Source: Cognatiluteimonas weifangensis
GTDB taxonomy: Bacteria; Pseudomonadota; Gammaproteobacteria; Xanthomonadales; Xanthomonadaceae
Direction: 5' to 3'
Length of the DNA stretch: 64,000 bases
Assembly (NCBI RefSeq): GCF_003416885.1
Contig: NZ_QVPD01000006.1
Coordinates: 1 to 64,000 of the forward strand
Made by a program: the position numbers and the translations under genes. Position 1 is the first letter of the stretch, and every line of letters begins with the position of its first letter. Under the pieces are notes generated by a model. The model was not told the DNA's origin. It did no database searches and was given only the letters and a program-made list of their open reading frames with translations. Positions 9,866 through 18,478 of the stretch are shown in pieces.

Positions 9866-11270
9866 TGCCGGTCCCCTCGTCGAGTAATGCGCGCGCGATC
9901 CGGTCCATGGCGCTGCCGCGCGAGCCTTTGACCAGCACAGCCGGCGCGGCCGCGGGCGCGGCGGCCGCCAGGTCCGCGCGCAGGGCCTGCGCCAGCGCCG
10001 CGTGCGTTTCGAAGTGGCGCGCGCCGGGGCCGAACGCCGCGGCCGCGGCCGCGCTCAGCGGCCCCAGCGCGTACAGCCGCGCCAGCCCGGCGGCCCGGGC
10101 GCGGCGCCCGGCTTCGGCGTGCAGCGCGTGCGCGTCGGCGCCGAGCTCGCGCATGTCGCCGAGCACCAGCCAGGCTTCGCCGCCGGACGACGCGGTGTCC
10201 GCGGCCAGCAGGTCGATCGCGGCGTTGAGCGAGCCGGGATTGGCGTTGTAGCTGTCGTCGATCAGCTCCGCGCCGCCGGCCAGGCGATGGCGCACCAGGC
10301 GCCCGGCGACCGGGCGCGCGGCGGCCAGGCCCTCGGCGATCGCCTGCAGCGAGGCGCCCAGGCCCAGCGCCAGCGACGCGGCGGCCAGCGCGTTGCGCAC
10401 GTTGTGCCGGCCGCTCAGCGCCAGCACGACGTCGACCTCGCCCTGCGGCGTGCACAGCACGAAACGCGCGCCGGCGGCGTCGAGCGTCACCTCGCGCGCG
10501 GTCACGTCGGCGCTGGCGTCCAGGCCGAAGCGGATCAGCCGGCGGCCGTGCGCGCGCTCGGCGAAATACGGCGCGAAGGCGTCGTCGGCGTTGATCACCG
10601 CAACCCCGTCCGGCGGCAGCGCGTCGTAGATCGCGGCCTTGGTGTCGGCCACGCCGAGCAGGCTGCCCATCCGCTCCAGGTGCGCGGGCGCGATGTTGTT
10701 GACCAGGGCGGCGTCCGGGCGCGCGATCGCGGTCAGATAGGCGATGTCGCCGGGCTTGCCGGCGCCCATCTCGTAGATCGCGAACTGCGCCTGCTCCGGG
10801 GCGTCGAGCACCGCCAGCGGCAGGCCGATCTCGTTGTTGCGGTTGCCGGGGTTGGCGTAGGCGCCCTGCTCGCCGAGCAGCGTCGCCCGCTGCAGGATCG
10901 GCAGCAGCAGGGTCTTGACGCTGGTCTTGCCGTTGCTGCCGGTGATCGCCGCCACCTTGGTGCTACGGGTGCGCTGCAGCGCGGCGGCGAACGCGCCCAG
11001 CGCGCGCTGGGTGTCGGCGACCACCACCTGCGGCAGCGCCGCCTCCACCGCGTGCGTCACCAGCGCCGCGCGCGCACCGGCCTGCTGCGCCGCGGCGACG
11101 TGGTCGTGGCCATCGAAGTGTTCGCCCTGCAGCGCCACGAACAGCGCCGCGCGGCCGTCGCTGGCGTCCAGCGTGCGCGAATCGCTGGCGACCGCGTCGA
11201 TCAGCACGTCGGCACCGTGCAGGCGGCCGCCGGTCCATTGCGCGATGCGCGAGAGCGGCAGCGGCGTCAT
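9855..11270 (-). CDS. murF: UDP-N-acetylmuramoyl-tripeptide--D-alanyl-D-alanine ligase MurF
   Basis: Fourth Mur ligase: adds D-Ala-D-Ala (from DdlB) to the UDP-MurNAc-tripeptide. The protein is 471 aa. The substrate motif SDSR is at residues 29-32 and the ATP P-loop GSNGKTS at 111-117. Also visible are [26 protein letters not shown] and the C-terminal [10 protein letters not shown] and VLGDMRELG motifs typical of MurF. The ATG at 11270 overlaps the murE stop (ATGA). Confidence 0.98.
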   Translation of the reverse strand: MTPLPLSRIAQWTGGRLHGADVLIDAVASDSRTLDASDGRAALFVALQGEHFDGHDHVAAAQQAGARAALVTHAVEAALPQVVVADTQRALGAFAAALQRTRSTKVAAITGSNGKTSVKTLLLPILQRATLLGEQGAYANPGNRNNEIGLPLAVLDAPEQAQFAIYEMGAGKPGDIAYLTAIARPDAALVNNIAPAHLERMGSLLGVADTKAAIYDALPPDGVAVINADDAFAPYFAERAHGRRLIRFGLDASADVTAREVTLDAAGARFVLCTPQGEVDVVLALSGRHNVRNALAAASLALGLGASLQAIAEGLAAARPVAGRLVRHRLAGGAELIDDSYNANPGSLNAAIDLLAADTASSGGEAWLVLGDMRELGADAHALHAEAGRRARAAGLARLYALGPLSAAAAAAFGPGARHFETHAALAQALRADLAAAAPAAAPAVLVKGSRGSAMDRIARALLDEGTGNAA

Positions 11271-12778
11271 GCCCGATTCTCCGTGCGGGCCGCGGCCGCG
11301 CGCCGCGCCAGCGCCCGGCGCGCGACGTCGCTGTCGTCGAAGGGATGGCGGACGCCGGCCACCTCCTGGTAGGTCTCGTGGCCCTTGCCGGCGACCAGCA
11401 CGATGTCGTCCGCGCCGGCGGCGGCGATCGCATGCGCGATCGCCCGGCCGCGGTCGCGCTCCACCCGCACCTGCGCCGGTGCGGCGAAGCCGGCCAGGAT
11501 GTCGGCGACGATGGCGTCGCCGTCCTCGCCGCGCGGGTTGTCGTCGGTGACGATCACCACCTCGGCCCCGGCCTCGGCGATCGCCGCCATCTGCGGGCGC
11601 TTGCCGCGGTCGCGCTCGCCGCCGCAGCCGAACACGCAGGTCAGGCGCCCGTGCAGATGCTCGCGCAGCGAGGCCAGCGCCTGCTGCAGCGCGTCGGGCT
11701 TGTGCGAGTAGTCGATCACCACCAGCGGCAGCCGGCTGCCGTCGGCCAGGCGCTCGCCGCCGAGCCGGTTCATGCGCCCGGGGATCGGCTGCAGCCGCGC
11801 CAGCACGCCGGCGATGGCGTCCGGCGCGTGGTCCAGCGCGTGCAGCACCGCCGCCACCGCGACCAGGTTGTCGATGTTGAAGCGCCCCAGCAGCGGCGAG
11901 CGCACGCGGTGCCGCGCCGCGCCGATCACCAGGTCGAACGCCAGGCCGTCGGCACCGAGCGCCGCGTGCTCGGCGCGGACCTCGGCCGGCGCCCCGCGCG
12001 AGCTGGTGCCGATGCCGCGGACCCCGGCCGGCAATGCGGCCAGCAGTTCGCGGCCGAAGGCGTCGTCGCGGTTGATCGCCGCCGCGCGCAGCCCCGGCCA
12101 GGCGAACAGCCTGGCCTTGGCGGCGCCGTAGCGCGCCATGTCGCCGTGGTAATCGAGGTGGTCGCGGGTGAGGTTGGTGAACACCGCGACGTCGTAGTGC
12201 ACCGCGTCCACGCGGCCCTGGTCGAGCGCGTGCGAGCTGACCTCCATCGCCACGGCCTGGGCGCCGGCGTCGCGCAGCTGCGCCAGCAGCGCGTGCATCT
12301 GCAGCACCAGCGGAGTGGTGAAGCCGGTCGCGATCGCCGCGCCGTAGAGCCCGGCGCCGAGCGTGCCGATGGTGCCGCTGCGGATGCCCAGCAGGCTCCA
12401 GGCCTGCGCCAGCAACTGCACGGTCGAGGTCTTGCCGCTGGTGCCGGTGACACCGACCATCGTCAGCGCCCGCGACGGGTGGCCGTGGAAGCGGTCGGCC
12501 AGCGCGCCCATGCGCGCGCGCAGGCCCGGCACCGCGATCGCGTCGGCCGGCGCCGGAAGGTCGTCGGGCGCCGGCGGCTCGAACAGGATCGCGCTGGCGC
12601 CGGCCGCGCGCGCCTGCGCGGCGAACTGCAGGCCGTGCGCGCCGAAGCCGGCGATGGCGACGAACGCATCGCCCGGGCGCAGCGCGCGGCTGTCCTGCAC
12701 CAGACCGGTGACCGCGAGCTGCGGCGGCACCGCGGGCACGTCCGGCAGCAATTCGGCCAGGCGCATGGCGCGGGTCAT
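11267..12778 (-). CDS. murE: UDP-MurNAc-L-Ala-D-Glu--meso-diaminopimelate ligase MurE
   Basis: Third Mur ligase, adding the diamino acid at position 3 of the stem peptide. The 503-aa protein has the P-loop [10 protein letters not shown] from residue 112, the [15 protein letters not shown] segment in its central domain, and DDNPR at about residue 413. In this family DNPR marks meso-diaminopimelate rather than lysine specificity. The ATG at 12778 overlaps the ftsI stop; a second in-frame ATG four codons later is also possible. Confidence 0.97.
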   Translation of the reverse strand: MTRAMRLAELLPDVPAVPPQLAVTGLVQDSRALRPGDAFVAIAGFGAHGLQFAAQARAAGASAILFEPPAPDDLPAPADAIAVPGLRARMGALADRFHGHPSRALTMVGVTGTSGKTSTVQLLAQAWSLLGIRSGTIGTLGAGLYGAAIATGFTTPLVLQMHALLAQLRDAGAQAVAMEVSSHALDQGRVDAVHYDVAVFTNLTRDHLDYHGDMARYGAAKARLFAWPGLRAAAINRDDAFGRELLAALPAGVRGIGTSSRGAPAEVRAEHAALGADGLAFDLVIGAARHRVRSPLLGRFNIDNLVAVAAVLHALDHAPDAIAGVLARLQPIPGRMNRLGGERLADGSRLPLVVIDYSHKPDALQQALASLREHLHGRLTCVFGCGGERDRGKRPQMAAIAEAGAEVVIVTDDNPRGEDGDAIVADILAGFAAPAQVRVERDRGRAIAHAIAAAGADDIVLVAGKGHETYQEVAGVRHPFDDSDVARRALARRAAAARTENRA

Positions 12779-14637
12779 GGCCGGACTCCGGTCGCGGCCG
12801 GGACCCGCTGCGCGGGCTCGTGCACGGCGCCCGCAGCGGCGCCGGTCGCCGCCGGCGCCCCGGCCGCGGCGATGCCCGCGCCCGCGCTGCCGACGCCCTG
12901 CGCCCGGGCCTGCGCCGCGAGCCAGGTCTCGATGTCGTCCGGCGGCACGTCCATCAGCCGCAGCGCGCCCTGCATCACGTTGTGGAACACCGGGCCGGAG
13001 ACCGACCCGCCGTAGTAGCCGCGGCGGCCGGGATCGGGATCGCTGACCACCACCGCCATCGAGAAGCGCGGATGCTCCACCGGCACCACGCCGGCGAACA
13101 GCGACACGTAGCGGCGCGCATAGCCGCCGCCGCTGGCCATGCGCGCGGTGCCGGTCTTGCCGGCGACGTGGTAACCCAGGATCGCGGCCTGGGTCGCGGT
13201 CCCGCCGGGTTCGGTCACCGTCTGCATCATCCTCATCACTTCATGCGCGATCCGCGGATCGAGCACCTGCGTGGGCGGGTTGGGTTGGCCCTTGACGAAG
13301 GTCGGCGCGATCATGCGCCCGTCGTTGGCGAAGGCGGCGTAGACCTGCGCGATCTGCAGCGGCGTCGCCGACAGGCCGTAGCCGTAGGCCATGGTCTGCT
13401 TGCTGGTGCCGCTCCAGCGCGAAGGCGGCGGCAGCACGCCGGAGGACTCGCCGGGAAAGCCGCTGTGCGGCGCGCGGCCGTAACCGAAGCGCCGGACGAA
13501 GTCGTAGAACTGGCGGTCGGACAGCCGGTGGGCGACCTTGGCCGCGCCGACGTTGGAGCTCTTGGTGATCACGCCGGTGACGGTGAGCACGCCGTAGTTG
13601 TGGGTGTCGGTGGTGCGGTAGCGGCCGTTGGGCATCCAGCCGGGGCGGGTGTCGATCAGGGTGTCGGGGGTGACCACGCCCGCGGCGAGGCCGGCGGCGA
13701 TGGTGACCGGCTTCATGGTCGAGCCGGGCTCGACCACGTCGGTGACGGCGCGGTTGCGGTGCGCGTCGCGGCGGCTGCCATCGACCGCGTTGGGGTTGTA
13801 GGAGGGCAGGTTGGCCATCGCCAGCACCTCGCCGGTGGCGATGTCCAGCACCACCGCCGAGGCGCTGCTGGCGCCGGTCTCCAGCAGCGCGCGCTTGAGC
13901 TCGCGGTAGGTCAGGTACTGGATGCGGCGGTCGATCGACAGGGTCAGGTCGCGGCCGGGCTGCGCGGCGCGCACCAGGTCGACGTTCTCGACGATGCGGC
14001 CGCGGCGGTCGCGGATCACCTTCTTGGCGCCGGGGGTGCCGCGCAGCCAGTCGTCGAACGCCAGCTCCACGCCTTCCTGGCCGCGGTCGTCGATGTTGGT
14101 GAAGCCGAGCACGTGCGCCAGCGCCTCGCCCTGCGGGTAGAAGCGGCGGAACTCGCGCTGCGAGGCGACCCCGGGGATGTCGTGGGCGAGGATCGCCCGC
14201 GCCTCGTCCGGATTGATGCGGCGCTTGAGGTAGACGAACTCCTTGTCGCTGCGCTGGCCGAGCTTGCGCGTGAGCTGCTCGGTCGGCACCCCCAGCGCCC
14301 GCGCCAGTTCCGGCAGGCGGTCGGGGGCTTTCAGCAGCTCCTGCGGATTGCCCCAGATCGACTCCACCGGCGAGGACACCGCCAGCGGCTCGCCATTGCG
14401 GTCGGTGATCATGCCGCGCGAGGTCGGGATCGGGATCTCGCGCAGGAAGCGCGCGTCGCCCTGCTGGCGGTAGAAGTCGTTGTCGATGATCTGCAGGTCG
14501 ACCGCGCGCCCGACCAGCGCCAGCGAGCACAGCCCGAGCGCCCCGGCGACCAGCCCCAGCCGTCCGCGCAGGTTGAACTGCGTGCGGCCGCGCGGCCTGG
14601 CCGCCTTGCCCGGCTTGCCGACGCCGCGGACGTTCAT
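12775..14637 (-). CDS. ftsI: Septal peptidoglycan transpeptidase FtsI (PBP3)
   Basis: Class B penicillin-binding protein that cross-links septal peptidoglycan with FtsW. The 620-aa protein has a basic cytoplasmic N terminus, one membrane anchor (about 25-48), a dimerisation/pedestal domain and a transpeptidase domain. The active-site motifs are STMK (serine 306), SSN (360-362) and KTGT (494-497). A glycine/alanine/proline-rich tail of about 50 residues after the catalytic domain is longer than usual. Start and stop overlap the neighbouring genes as ATGA. Confidence 0.97.
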   Translation of the reverse strand: MNVRGVGKPGKAARPRGRTQFNLRGRLGLVAGALGLCSLALVGRAVDLQIIDNDFYRQQGDARFLREIPIPTSRGMITDRNGEPLAVSSPVESIWGNPQELLKAPDRLPELARALGVPTEQLTRKLGQRSDKEFVYLKRRINPDEARAILAHDIPGVASQREFRRFYPQGEALAHVLGFTNIDDRGQEGVELAFDDWLRGTPGAKKVIRDRRGRIVENVDLVRAAQPGRDLTLSIDRRIQYLTYRELKRALLETGASSASAVVLDIATGEVLAMANLPSYNPNAVDGSRRDAHRNRAVTDVVEPGSTMKPVTIAAGLAAGVVTPDTLIDTRPGWMPNGRYRTTDTHNYGVLTVTGVITKSSNVGAAKVAHRLSDRQFYDFVRRFGYGRAPHSGFPGESSGVLPPPSRWSGTSKQTMAYGYGLSATPLQIAQVYAAFANDGRMIAPTFVKGQPNPPTQVLDPRIAHEVMRMMQTVTEPGGTATQAAILGYHVAGKTGTARMASGGGYARRYVSLFAGVVPVEHPRFSMAVVVSDPDPGRRGYYGGSVSGPVFHNVMQGALRLMDVPPDDIETWLAAQARAQGVGSAGAGIAAAGAPAATGAAAGAVHEPAQRVPAATGVRP

Positions 14638-14900
14638 GGCCGCACCACCACGATTTCGCCGGCCTCGGGAAACTTCATCCCCAGCCGGGTGCGCGCCACC
14701 TGGTCGATGCGGTTGCTCTCGGCCCAGGTCGCCTGCTCCAGCTGCAGCCGGCCGAATTCGATGTTGAGCTCGTCGCGCGCGCGCTCCAGCTTGGTCAGGG
14801 CGATGAACGACTGCCGGTGCTGGTGGCGCGCGAACACCACGCCGATCGCCGACAGCACGTCGGCGAGGATCAGCAGCGCCAGCAGCACGCGCACGCTCAT
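14634..14900 (-). CDS. ftsL: Cell division protein FtsL
   Basis: Small bitopic membrane protein of the FtsQLB complex. The 88-aa product has one membrane helix (about residues 4-24) followed by a coiled-coil stretch (about 30-65, [20 protein letters not shown]) and the conserved ARTRLGM motif. It is too variable to identify by sequence alone; the topology, the coiled coil and the place between rsmH and ftsI make the call secure. The ATG at 14900 overlaps the rsmH stop. Confidence 0.94.
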   Translation of the reverse strand: MSVRVLLALLILADVLSAIGVVFARHQHRQSFIALTKLERARDELNIEFGRLQLEQATWAESNRIDQVARTRLGMKFPEAGEIVVVRP

Positions 14901-15865
14901 GCCGCGGCCTCCCGGCGCGGGGCCGGCAAGCGTTCGGCCACGCGCAGCACCGCGCTGCGCGCGCGCGGGTTGGCGGCGACTTCGGCCGCCGCGGCCTTGC
15001 GCGCCCCGCCCAGCGCGCGCAGCGCCGGCGCGAACGCCGGCGCCGCCGGCAGCCGCCGGTTGGCCGGCGGCGCCTTGGCGTGGGCGGCGATGAAGCGCTT
15101 GACGATGCGATCTTCCAGCGAGTGGAAGCTGATCACCGCCAGCCGTCCGCCGACGTTCAGGCGCGCCAGCGCGGCGTCGAGCCCGGCCTCCAGGTCGACC
15201 AGTTCGCGGTTGATGAAGATCCGCAGCGCCTGGAAGCTGCGGGTCGCCGGGTGGATTTTCCCGGCGCCGCGCGGCACCACCGCGGCGATCAGCTCGGCCA
15301 GCTGCGCGGTGCGCGCGATCGGCTGCTGCGCGCGCGCGGCCACGATCGCGCGCGCGATCCGCCGCGACATCCGCTCCTCGCCGTAGGTCCACAGCACGTC
15401 GGCGATCGCCGCCTCGTCGGCATGCGCCAGCCACTGCGCGACGCTTTCGCCGCTGTCCGGGTCCATGCGCATGTCCAGCGGACCGTCCTTGCCGAAACTG
15501 AAGCCGCGCTGCGCCACGTCCAGTTGCGGCGAGGACACGCCCAGGTCCAGCAGCACCCCGTCCAGGCCGGCGGCGGTCGCGTCCCAGCGCGCCAGCTCGG
15601 CGAAGCTGCCGCGGTGGATGGCGACGCGCGGATCGCCGCCGAACTCGCGTTCGGCGCAGGCGATCGCCTCGGGATCCTTGTCCATCAGCAGCAGCCGCCC
15701 CCTCGGGCCCAGCTTGCCCAGCACGCCGCGCGCATGGCCGCCGCGCCCGAACGTGCCATCCAGGTACGTTCCATCCGTCTTCACGGCAAGGCCGTCCATG
15801 ACCTCGTCGTAGAGCACCGGAAGGTGGCCTGGGCGGGGACCTGCCCCGGGGCCACCTGCCGTCAT
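14897..15865 (-). CDS. rsmH: 16S rRNA (cytosine1402-N4)-methyltransferase RsmH
   Basis: Methylates N4 of C1402 in the decoding centre of 16S rRNA using S-adenosylmethionine; RsmI (17573-18409) makes the 2'-O modification of the same base. The 322-aa protein shows [13 protein letters not shown], the SAM-binding [50 protein letters not shown] and [11 protein letters not shown]. The ATG at 15865 overlaps the mraZ stop (ATGA). Confidence 0.98.
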   Translation of the reverse strand: MTAGGPGAGPRPGHLPVLYDEVMDGLAVKTDGTYLDGTFGRGGHARGVLGKLGPRGRLLLMDKDPEAIACAEREFGGDPRVAIHRGSFAELARWDATAAGLDGVLLDLGVSSPQLDVAQRGFSFGKDGPLDMRMDPDSGESVAQWLAHADEAAIADVLWTYGEERMSRRIARAIVAARAQQPIARTAQLAELIAAVVPRGAGKIHPATRSFQALRIFINRELVDLEAGLDAALARLNVGGRLAVISFHSLEDRIVKRFIAAHAKAPPANRRLPAAPAFAPALRALGGARKAAAAEVAANPRARSAVLRVAERLPAPRREAAA

Positions 15866-16308
15866 AGCTGCAACTCGAGCAGTCCGTCGCCCAGGTCGGC
15901 ATCGCTGAGCGTCTGCCGGATCTGCGCCAGGTGCGCCTGCTCGCTCCAGAGTTCGAATTTTTCGCCCATGCCCAGCAGCACGGCCTTCTTTTCCAGGCCG
16001 CAGCTGCTGCGTTGCGTCGCCGGGATCGAGATGCGGCCGCTGTTGTCGGGCTCGACGAAGGCCGCGGCACCGACCAGCTTGAGTTGCAGCAACCGGCTGC
16101 GGCTGAGCGTGCGCGGCAACGCGTTGACCTGGTCGCGGACCTTTTCCCAGGCGGCCAGCGGGTACAGGTACAGGCAGCCGGCCTCGAACGGGTTGTAGGT
16201 GAACACCAGGCGGTTGCCGGCCTCGCGCGCGACCAGGTCCCGGTAACTGGTGGGAATCGCCAGCCGGCCCTTGTCGTCGATGGTGATGGCGGTCTCGCCC
16301 TGGAACAT
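15862..16308 (-). CDS. mraZ: Transcriptional regulator MraZ
   Basis: MraZ is an AbrB-fold DNA-binding protein that represses its own dcw promoter in E. coli by binding TGGGN repeats. The 148-aa protein has the two tandem SpoVT/AbrB-like repeats: residues about 1-50 ([18 protein letters not shown]) and a second around ISIPATQRS. First gene of the operon. Four properly phased 5-mers resembling its operator lie just upstream (16343-16377). Confidence 0.97.
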   Translation of the reverse strand: MFQGETAITIDDKGRLAIPTSYRDLVAREAGNRLVFTYNPFEAGCLYLYPLAAWEKVRDQVNALPRTLSRSRLLQLKLVGAAAFVEPDNSGRISIPATQRSSCGLEKKAVLLGMGEKFELWSEQAHLAQIRQTLSDADLGDGLLELQL

Positions 16309-16342
16309 GCTGCCCGGTGCCCCCGTCTGAGGCGGGTTGACG

Positions 16343-16377
16343 ACCCAAGGAAAACCACAAAATTCCCGGTTTCCCCA
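16343..16377 (-). promoter_or_regulatory. Probable MraZ operator: four 5-mers at 10-bp spacing
   Basis: Read on the minus strand, TGGGG, GGGAA, TGGTT and TGGGT follow each other with exactly 5 nt between them (16373-16377, 16363-16367, 16353-16357, 16343-16347). The known E. coli MraZ operator is three TGGGN direct repeats with 5-nt spacers. The array lies directly downstream of the promoter -10, where bound protein would block transcription. The two middle boxes are imperfect. Confidence 0.7.
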
Positions 16378-16386
16378 CGAGCTGCC

Positions 16387-16415
16387 ACCTTAGGAGCGAC
16401 CCGGAGGGTTGTCAA
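16387..16415 (-). promoter_or_regulatory. Probable sigma-70 promoter of the dcw operon
   Basis: On the minus strand a perfect -35 hexamer TTGACA (16410-16415) is followed after 17 nt by TAAGGT (16387-16392), a -10 with the key T1, A2 and T6. Transcription would start near 16380, right at the MraZ boxes, about 70 nt before the mraZ ATG. Confidence 0.65.
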
Positions 16416-16485
16416 CAACTTTGCGGGGCAATTTTCGCTAGGCAGGTCAATGACTTGCGCAACACTTGAGAGACTTGTTCAAGCT

Positions 16486-16494
16486 TTATCCACA
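16486..16494 (+). promoter_or_regulatory. Consensus DnaA box upstream of mraZ
   Basis: TTATCCACA at 16486-16494 is the strongest DnaA-box sequence. It stands alone, about 70 bp upstream of the dcw -35 and next to AAGCTT. A single box in about 190 bp of non-coding DNA may be chance or may couple division-gene expression to replication initiation. The rest of 16416-16640 shows nothing else I can identify. Confidence 0.4.
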
Positions 16495-16644
16495 AGCTGC
16501 TGTTTCGTCTCAAATTTTGAGAATCCACTATTTCGGAGGCCCACCCAGGTTCCAGCGATGGACATCGATGCGGTGCTATTGCACTGCAGCAATGGACAGT
16601 CCTCCACTATGGCCTGCTCAATAGCAGAATCGGCTTCGGACACA

Positions 16645-16759
16645 GTCGCCGCCCGGCGGGCTGGGGGTGCTGCGCCCTCCTGACGACCTCCTGTCTTTAA
16701 GTCGGGTCGTGGGCCATCCATGGCCCACTCTCCGCACCCCCAGCCCGCCGGGCGGCGAC
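16645..16759 (+). repeat. Palindromic repeat module A, copy A1
   Basis: A 26-bp arm (16645-16670, ending GGGCTGGGGGTGC) and its exact reverse complement (16734-16759) enclose a core with CTCCTGACGACCTCCTGTC and an inner hairpin GTGGGCCAT-CC-ATGGCCCAC (16709-16728). Full copies of the same 115-bp size are at 25057-25171 and 53169-53283. A conserved linker of 62 bp (16760-16821) leads to module B. Confidence 0.88.
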
Positions 16760-16821
16760 TTGGCGAGATTGAAGATCGTCGCTTCGGCGGCTCTTTTTAC
16801 AGGCGCCGACTCACTTGCCCA

Positions 16822-17010
16822 GAAGCGGTGGCCCGGCCTGTGCGGGACCGTCGGCGGCATGGGTCCGGCGCACTGCGCCGGACGGGTGGGCCAGGGATGG
16901 CCCACCCCGGTCTTGCCGCCTGCGCAGGAGAGCGCAGGCGAGCAAGCCGCCGAGGAGCCTACAGGGACGTATTCACGGCGTGTCCCGCACAGGCCGGGTC
17001 ACCGGCTTCC
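16822..17010 (+). repeat. Palindromic repeat module B, copy B2, with three nested hairpins
   Basis: Long inverted arms (16822-16848 and 16982-17010) and the conserved core identify this as module B. Its inner hairpin, intact in B1 and B4, is split here by about 85 bp containing three further hairpins: GTCCGGCGCA-C-TGCGCCGGAC (16863-16883), GGGTGGGCCA-GGGA-TGGCCCACCC (16884-16907) and a bulged CGCCTGCGC/GCGCAGGCG stem (16912-16946). The element lies downstream of rnpB and upstream of the dcw promoter. Confidence 0.88.
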
Positions 17011-17041
17011 CGGAGATCCCACAAAAGCGGGTACGACAGGT

Positions 17042-17071
17042 CTTCTTAAAGTGCGCAGCACTTTGAAGAAG
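17042..17071 (-). terminator. Hairpin at the 3' side of rnpB
   Basis: On the minus strand CTTCTT-C-AAAGTGC-TGC-GCACTTT-AAGAAG forms a 13-bp stem with one unpaired base, a few nucleotides beyond the RNase P RNA 3' end. It lacks a U-tract, so it may be a processing or stabilising hairpin rather than a true intrinsic terminator. Confidence 0.5.
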
Positions 17072-17074
17072 CGG

Positions 17075-17447
17075 CGGAGCCGGCCGATAAGCCGGGTTCT
17101 GTCGTGGACAGTCATTCCTCTGGGCGCAGCGTCACCGCTACGCTCGAGCAGCCTACCCGGACCCGACGCGGGCCACGTCATGGGGTCCCTATTTGGCCTT
17201 GCTCCCGGTGGGGTTTGCCGTGCCGGTCGGTTACCCGACTCGCGGTGCGCTCTTACCGCACCATTTCACCCTTGCCTGATCCGGACCGCCCCGAAGGGAC
17301 GCCCGGCCATCGGCGGTATCTTTCTGTTGCACTTTCCGTCGGCTCGCGCCGCCCAGGCGTTACCTGGCACCGTGCCCTGTGGAGCCCGGACTTTCCTCGG
17401 CACCGCCCATTGCTGGGACGATGACGCGACTGTCTGGCCGACTCCGC
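17075..17447 (-). ncRNA. rnpB: RNase P RNA component, class A
   Basis: Catalytic RNA that trims tRNA 5' leaders with the RnpA protein. On the minus strand the 5' part reads GGAGTCGGCCAGACAGTCGC. The universal core GAGGAAAGTCCGGGCTCC is at 17381-17398, and the 3' conserved region ACAGAACCCGGCTTATC at 17086-17102. The 5' GGAGTCGGCC can pair with the 3' GGCCGGCTCC to form P1, which sets both ends to within a few nucleotides. The length of about 370 nt and the place between mraZ and rsmI are normal for gammaproteobacteria. No protein gene is called here. Confidence 0.96.
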
Positions 17448-17572
17448 CGCCGCGATTGTCGCATGCCCCGGCGATGCCGCCGCCCATGCTGCGGACCTGC
17501 GCTTCAGGTTCGCCGACCGGTCGGGCCGCGCCCCGCGACCCACGGTCCAGGACCACGTTCCCGGCGCCGGCC

Positions 17573-18409
17573 CTACGAACCGTACAGCGCCTTGCGCGGA
17601 GCGCCGCTGAGTTCGGCCGCCAGCTTCGCGGCGGTGGACGGCGGCAGGTGCTCGCCCAGCTTCGCGTACAGGCGCCGGCCTTCGGCCACGCGCGCGTCGG
17701 CTTCCTCGCCGACGCCGTGCACCAGCAGCACGAATTCGCCGCGGCGCTGGTCCGGGTCCGCGGCCACGCGCTGCTGCAGCGTGCCCAGCGGGCCGTCGAG
17801 CACGGTTTCGAACAGCTTGGTCAGCTCCCGCGCCAGCACCGCCGGCCGCTCGGCGCCGAACGCCGCCACCAGGTCCGCAAGGGTGTCCTGGATCCGGTGC
17901 GCGGACTCGTAGAACGCCAGCGTGCGCGGTTCGGACGCCAGCTGCAGCAGGCGCTCGCGCCGGGCCGCGGCGCGCGCCGGCAGGAAGCCCTCGAACACGA
18001 AGCGGTCGCTGGGCAGGCCGGCCACGCTCAGCGCGGCGATGAAGGCGCACGGCCCCGGCAGCGGACTGACGCGGACCCCGGCCGCACGCGCCGCGCGCAC
18101 CAGCCGAAAGCCGGGATCGCTGACCAGCGGCGTGCCCGCGTCGGATACCAGCGCCAGCGATTCGCCGGCCTGCAACCGCGCCACCAGCCGGTCGGCGACC
18201 TCGCCCTCGTTGTGCTCGTGCAGGGCCAGCAACGGCGTCTGGATGCCGTAATGCGCCAGCAGCTGGCGGGTGTGCCGGGTGTCTTCGGCGCAGATCGCCG
18301 CGACCGTGCGCAAGGTCTGCTGCGCGCGCGGCGACAGGTCGTCGAGATTGCCGATCGGGGTGGCGACGACATGCAGCGTGCCACCGGGAAGATTGCTGGC
18401 CGCTGCCAT
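17573..18409 (-). CDS. rsmI: 16S rRNA (cytidine1402-2'-O)-methyltransferase RsmI
   Basis: Class III (tetrapyrrole-methylase fold) SAM-dependent enzyme that 2'-O-methylates C1402, the base also modified by RsmH. The 278-aa protein has LHVVATPIGNLDDLSPRA near the start, CAEDTRHTRQLL, LVSDAGTPLVSDPGFRLV and SPLPGPCAFIAALSVAGLPSD (split LPGPCAFIAAL / VAGLPSD), all family signatures. The ATG at 18409 has GGAG 5 nt upstream. It is divergent from the LppC-type gene, with 69 nt between the starts. Confidence 0.97.
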   Translation of the reverse strand: MAAASNLPGGTLHVVATPIGNLDDLSPRAQQTLRTVAAICAEDTRHTRQLLAHYGIQTPLLALHEHNEGEVADRLVARLQAGESLALVSDAGTPLVSDPGFRLVRAARAAGVRVSPLPGPCAFIAALSVAGLPSDRFVFEGFLPARAAARRERLLQLASEPRTLAFYESAHRIQDTLADLVAAFGAERPAVLARELTKLFETVLDGPLGTLQQRVAADPDQRRGEFVLLVHGVGEEADARVAEGRRLYAKLGEHLPPSTAAKLAAELSGAPRKALYGS

Positions 18410-18478
18410 CGCTGCTCCATCCGCCGCGCCGGAGAACGCGCGCGGGTAGAATCCTACCCGGTTCCCACGGAGCGCCTT

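Noticed and set aside
16479..17181. Several small ORFs over A1, B2 and rnpB
   Set aside because: They are translations of module A/B repeats ([17 protein letters not shown] words recur at all A copies) or lie in RNase P RNA.
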